DNA of 34,184 nucleotides from CAWDVK01 sp963805715 (GTDB lineage Bacteria > Actinomycetota > Actinomycetes > Streptosporangiales > Streptosporangiaceae), in contig CAWDVK010000016.1 of assembly GCA_963805715.1 (NCBI GenBank), positions 1 through 34,184 on the forward strand. Reading direction: 5' to 3'. The notes below the pieces were generated by a model. That model was not told the DNA's origin. It saw only the letters and a program-made list of their open reading frames with translations, and did no database searches. Shown here piece after piece: positions 32,709-34,184 of the stretch; position 1 is the first letter of the stretch, and the number at the start of each line of letters is the position of its first letter. The translations under genes and the position numbers were made by a program.

Positions 32709-33204
32709 GGCGTGTTGTCCGTGGGCGTCCGCGGTTGTATGCCCGCCGCCGTCGTGGTTGTCACGCAGTTGGTCACTCAGCCCGCCTAGGCGGCCTTGAC
32801 GCGGACTGCGGGAGTGCATCGACCGATGACTAGCTGGCCCACCAGCTTTCAAGTGTGCGCGGTGATGGCACCCGCAGTAGGGCCAACCCTAGGGCGGCCG
32901 AGCATCTGATCCGTAGCAATGGGCGGACCGTCCGGAAGCGTCCAGGGACCGCCAAGACCTCGGCTCCAGTTCTGCGGCGGCCGGTCTATGTCTGCCGCTG
33001 TCGGCTGCGTTGGCAGCACCGTTGGCTACAGCCGCGACCAGGTGACCTCGTCCTTATCAGCTCTGGCCAACGCCGACTCGTGGCGCTCTGGCATCCCGGC
33101 CGATGCATGTTGGCCCGAGTTCGGTGGGGGCCATGCTGGGCTGTCGTTGCTGTCACTTCTGCTGTCAGCCCACAGGGCTCACGGTGATCTTGCTGCCCGG
33201 CCAG
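32709..33204. other. Intergenic stretch with no supported gene
   Basis: Nearly 500 bp in which open frames exist on both strands but none shows a known motif, good codon bias or a ribosome binding site. I looked for remnants of an ABC ATPase on the minus strand and found no Walker or signature motif. Confidence 0.5.
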
Positions 33205-33969
33205 CTAGCGCCGGGCGTCGTATTTCGCCTCGATCGCGTCGAGGTCACGTACGGCGTAGCGGTGGTGCTCCCACTCCTCGTTGAGGATCACGTGCAGGCA
33301 GGAGAGGGTGGTCTCCGGGTATTCGGGATTGTGCGGGTTCATGCGGGTTGCAGCCAGCTCCCCTGATGTGACGCTGGCGAGGAACTCGCGCACCATCGCG
33401 GTGCGGCCCGCCCGGGCTTCGAGCACCTCGGAATACGACGGTGTAACAGTCACGAAGATCGACATGTCCAAGCCGTCTGCCTCGGTGCCTGTGTCCGTGA
33501 GACCGATGGGGTGGAACGGCTGTTTGATCTCAAGGACCGCACGGCCCAGCCACATGTCCGTGGCCAGGACCAGGTGCCGCAGCGTCTGGGCAAACGACCA
33601 CTCGCCGCGCACCGAGACGTTGACTGTGCCAGCCGGCATCGCCGCGACGCTCTCGAGGGTGGCCGCCCAGTTGCGCTCGAGCGCAGCCCAGGCCGCGCGC
33701 AGGCCATCCGGATCTGCGGCGCGCCGGTCGGCTCGGCCGGGAAAGCGGCGGTTGAGTTCAGCCTCGACGAGCGGGACCACATCGACGCCGTTGACGCGCA
33801 AGGAGCTCTTGCCGTCGAAGAGAAATGGTGCGTCGATGTCCGCCCCCTCCACCTGGACTCCGCGCATCACGACCCCGGACAGGTCAGCCTCGACGAACCG
33901 GGCGCCACGCAGGTCCGCGCCGACGAACTCCGCTCCCCGCAGGTCGCTGGACCGGGCGAAAGTAGGCAT
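33205..33969 (-). CDS. DinB-like protein with N-terminal pentapeptide repeats
   Basis: 254 residues from ATG 33969 with AAGGGAG upstream. Residues about 8-45 show pentapeptide-type repeats (SDLRGAEFVGADLRGARF, EADLSGVVM). The C-terminal DinB-like four-helix part has putative metal ligands in LRHLVLATDMW and in EEWEHHRYAVRDLD near the end. Related proteins include thiol-dependent S-transferases, but the substrate is unknown. The combination of pentapeptide turns with a DinB helical bundle occurs in other actinomycetes to my knowledge. Confidence 0.85.
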   Translation of the reverse strand: MPTFARSSDLRGAEFVGADLRGARFVEADLSGVVMRGVQVEGADIDAPFLFDGKSSLRVNGVDVVPLVEAELNRRFPGRADRRAADPDGLRAAWAALERNWAATLESVAAMPAGTVNVSVRGEWSFAQTLRHLVLATDMWLGRAVLEIKQPFHPIGLTDTGTEADGLDMSIFVTVTPSYSEVLEARAGRTAMVREFLASVTSGELAATRMNPHNPEYPETTLSCLHVILNEEWEHHRYAVRDLDAIEAKYDARR

Positions 33970-33994
33970 GACTTCTCCCTTCTGACCCGGCACG

Positions 33995-34111
33995 GATCGC
34001 GCTGAAGCCCATCACGATCGCCTGGCGATACGCCGCGAGCGTGTTCTCCGGGAACCCGGACACAATCCCGCGGTGAGCGACAACCACCACGTCCCAGTCC
34101 CTGTGCGCCAT
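33995..34111 (-). pseudogene. N-terminal remnant of a glycerophosphodiester phosphodiesterase
   Basis: From ATG 34111 the minus strand reads DWDVVVVAHRG then GFPENTLAAYRQAIVMGFSAI, the start of the GDPD domain with HRG and PENT. The expected ELD metal ligands do not follow; the frame turns into unrelated residues and then runs into the DinB gene. Only about 39 codons remain, so it is a remnant. Confidence 0.7.
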
Positions 34112-34184
34112 CTAGCCGCCTCTGATCTGCCTGGCCTGCAAACCGTACCGGACTTCATGACCAGATCCCGCTGGCCGATCCTGC

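Noticed and set aside
32855..33366. Three overlapping plus-strand frames of 87-121 codons
   Set aside because: No ribosome binding site, no motif, and they overlap each other and the DinB gene antisense.

Overview
The window is high-G+C DNA with strong GC-third-position bias and many GTG starts, typical of an actinomycete (Actinomycetota). Supporting markers are a 39-residue DLW-39 protein, a class F-type sortase, two DUF1707 proteins and a form I carbon monoxide dehydrogenase. The genus cannot be fixed from sequence alone; a soil or trace-gas-oxidising lineage is a reasonable inference.

Layout. 1-76: tRNA-Ala(TGC), minus strand. 0.4-2 kb: an ABM-like protein and a six-helix YrhK-like membrane protein. 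2.4-3.8 kb: a divergent sortase / LPxTG-like substrate pair. 3.8-4.8 kb: a phosphonatase-like HAD protein that has lost its catalytic acids, and DLW-39. 4.8-7.1 kb: an ABC-F ATPase divergent from a DUF1707-LiaF-like protein. 7.1-25.4 kb: a double CO dehydrogenase (cox) superlocus. 25.5-34 kb: a DUF1707-FHA protein, an SRPBCC-like protein, PsiE, a frameshifted methyltransferase, a truncated TMEM175 channel, a MarR-like regulator divergent from an SDR / membrane protein / cupin run, an orphan ABC-2 permease, a DinB protein and several gene fragments.

The cox superlocus has two complete sets of Mo-CODH subunits. Locus A (minus strand) reads coxM-coxS-coxL-coxD-coxE and is divergent from a LysR regulator; coxL and coxE each carry one apparent frameshift. 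Locus B (plus strand) reads small ORF - coxM/coxS (one fused frame) - coxL - xdhC/coxI-YHS (frameshifted inside a minisatellite) - coxG - five small single-pass membrane proteins. A convergent minus-strand operon follows, with a second coxD-coxE pair among three small proteins of unknown function. Both large subunits keep the form I AYxCSFR active-site motif, so both loci are predicted to encode CO oxidation: CoxL binds the Mo-Cu site, CoxS carries two [2Fe-2S] clusters, CoxM binds FAD, CoxD/CoxE and XdhC act in cofactor maturation, and CoxG with the small membrane proteins may connect the enzyme to the membrane.

In-frame 15- and 18-bp tandem repeats sit in the ends or linkers of coxM, coxS, coxL (locus A) and xdhC (locus B). 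A CRP-type TGTG-N6-CACA palindrome lies ahead of locus B, and a perfect 28-bp palindrome lies between LysR and coxM of locus A. Several otherwise intact genes are broken by one- or two-base indels, two of them at the same 9-mer, so a draft (possibly long-read) assembly with residual indels is a real possibility and apparent pseudogenes should be read with that in mind.
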